From JBCBRR01 sp039029235 (GTDB lineage: Bacteria; Bacteroidota; Bacteroidia; Cytophagales; Amoebophilaceae), in contig JBCCGO010000032.1 of assembly GCA_039029235.1 (NCBI GenBank), positions 1 through 9,165 on the forward strand: 9,165 bases of DNA, given 5' to 3'. Below the pieces are notes generated by a model, which had not been told where the DNA came from, did no database searches, and saw only the letters and a list, made by a program, of their open reading frames with translations. Positions 8,654 through 9,165 of this stretch are shown here, piece after piece. The translations under genes and the position numbers were made by a program. Within the stretch, counting starts at the first letter, position 1; the number at the start of each line of letters is the position of its first letter.

Positions 8654-8670
8654 GTCTCTTTTGCAGAGAC
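8654..8670 (-). other. Leader hairpin just upstream of mature 16S
   Basis: On the minus strand GTCTCT and AGAGAC form a 6-bp stem around GCAAA. It sits between the leader processing arm and the 16S 5' end and would be removed during maturation. Typical of a small hairpin inside the processing stem. Confidence 0.5.
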
Positions 8671-8678
8671 AGTACTCT

Positions 8679-8697
8679 AGTAATTGTACCGTTCTCT
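8679..8697 (-). other. 16S leader arm of the rRNA processing stem
   Basis: Minus-strand AGAGAACGGTACAATTACT pairs with the trailer arm at 7094-7112. The mature 16S begins about 38 nt further on. Because the partner arm lies right behind 16S rather than beyond a 23S gene, 16S can be excised from its own short precursor. Confidence 0.75.
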
Positions 8698-8727
8698 TTT
8701 GAATGAACTTACCTAACTACATCAATC

Positions 8728-8739
8728 TCGTAAAGAACT
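8728..8739 (-). promoter_or_regulatory. boxA-like antitermination element in the 16S leader
   Basis: Minus-strand AGTTCTTTACGA resembles the rRNA boxA consensus (TGCTCTTTAACA), with GTTCTTTA as the core, the form often seen in Bacteroidota rRNA leaders. It lies 35-46 nt after the promoter -7 element and about 90 nt before mature 16S, the expected place for NusB/NusE loading. It can also fold into a short imperfect hairpin (8727-8745), so this is a probable rather than certain call. Confidence 0.55.
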
Positions 8740-8773
8740 TTCGAGCTGCAGAAATTTTTCCGCATCTTTCCTA

Positions 8774-8804
8774 CAAAGATAACATACTTTTTTTAATATT
8801 GCAA
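8774..8804 (-). promoter_or_regulatory. Bacteroidota-type promoter of the 16S gene
   Basis: On the minus strand the -33 element TTG (8804-8802) is followed after 20 nt by TATCTTTG (8781-8774), a perfect TAnnTTTG -7 element of the Bacteroidota primary sigma factor. The spacer is AT-rich with an A-tract, and a second TTG lies 4 nt further upstream of the first. Transcription should start within about ten bases of 8767, giving a leader of roughly 125 nt. Confidence 0.85.
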
Positions 8805-8814
8805 GCGTCAAGCA

Positions 8815-9165
8815 CAAAAAAGAGTTAGCTACACAAAATATTACCAAAGGAGAAGAGAATTTGGCATTGTGGTATAGCTAGAAACCAATGTGGCGCCTTT
8901 GGGGAAACCTTATGTTACAGCCTGAGGGGCTTGCTGTTTTTGGCCGTCTCTCTACCACTGCCAGGCTTACCAGCATTGATCTTCCCCCTACAATACTGGA
9001 AGTGTTAAGTAGTCACTCTCCTTGTCGAGGCCCCCCAGACCTCCCCTTCGCACTGGGGATGCTGTAAGGGGGCAGGCTACCCTAGCCCCCCTTGTATCTT
9101 CCCAATAAATGCACAAATTCCACCCAACGCTCGCTAGCAGGCTAGACAAGTGTCTATAAAATGCT
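8815..9165. other. Interval upstream of the 16S promoter, no recognised gene
   Basis: About 350 bases with no gene I recognise. The plus strand has a 59-codon open frame, ATG 8888 to TAA 9065-9067 (MWRLWGNLMLQPEGLAVFGR at the start), with no known motif. It begins about 84 nt from the divergent 16S -33 element and could be a small gene, a fragment or chance. Bases 9024-9093 are unusually rich in G and C runs and fold readily (hairpin at 9066-9093 listed separately; a CCCC/GGGG stem-loop at about 9043-9058). The last 30 bases include the near-palindrome CTAGCAGGCTAG. Confidence 0.5.
9066..9093. repeat. Strong GC-rich inverted repeat
   Basis: AAGGGGGC-AGG, loop CTAC, CCT-A-GCCCCCCTT: an 11-bp stem with a bulged A and one extra C on the right arm. 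It starts inside the stop codon of the 59-codon open frame. No U-run follows on either strand, so it is not a classical intrinsic terminator, although it could still stop transcription or protect an RNA end. Confidence 0.6.

Overview
The window looks like a piece of chromosome from a Bacteroidota bacterium. The best fit is the Amoebophilaceae/Cardinium-type intracellular symbionts, but this lineage call is inference. Three things support the phylum: (i) a complete 16S rRNA gene whose conserved stretches read as Bacteroidota; (ii) a promoter upstream of it with the phylum's own consensus (TTG, 20 nt, TAnnTTTG); (iii) five protein-gene starts, none with a visible Shine-Dalgarno sequence although the 16S anti-SD is intact. 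The endosymbiont leaning rests on a PD-(D/E)XK-type transposase tail at the left edge, decayed-looking gene-poor gaps, and a 16S gene not followed by tRNAs or 23S. GC content, sampled by eye, is in the 40s to about 50 percent, higher than I would expect for sequenced Cardinium or Amoebophilus, so genus is left open.

Layout. 1-145: 3' end of a transposase-like gene. 323-3556 (+): a 1077-residue protein fusing a PHP metallo-phosphoesterase domain, a four-cysteine zinc ribbon and a complete UvrD-type SF1A helicase. 5906-3622 (-): a compact operon ruvX-def-mscS, with a 4-nt overlap between ruvX and def and 27 nt between def and mscS. 5907-6360: gene-poor, with one 66-codon coding-like remnant (6011-6211). 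6783-6361 (-): a YdiI/MenI-like hotdog thioesterase. 6784-7116: no convincing gene, but several stem-loops behind the 16S gene. 8640-7117 (-): 16S rRNA. 8641-8804: its leader, boxA-like element and promoter. 8815-9165: no recognised gene; a GC-rich structured patch and one small open frame.

How the parts relate. The 16S gene appears to be a stand-alone transcription unit. It has its own promoter and boxA-like leader, and its 5' leader and 3' trailer are complementary over about 17 base pairs, enough to form an RNase III-type processing stem around 16S alone. The ruvX-def-mscS set is housekeeping (Holliday-junction/rRNA-processing nuclease, N-terminal deformylation, osmotic safety valve). The PHP-UvrD fusion is the most unusual protein: a helicase with a possible phosphoesterase or nuclease head, probably in DNA repair, of undetermined function. 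I found no CRISPR array, tRNA, complete insertion sequence or defence island. The most interesting signals are the PHP-zinc ribbon-helicase fusion, the self-contained 16S unit and an apparent excess of the tetranucleotide CTAG.
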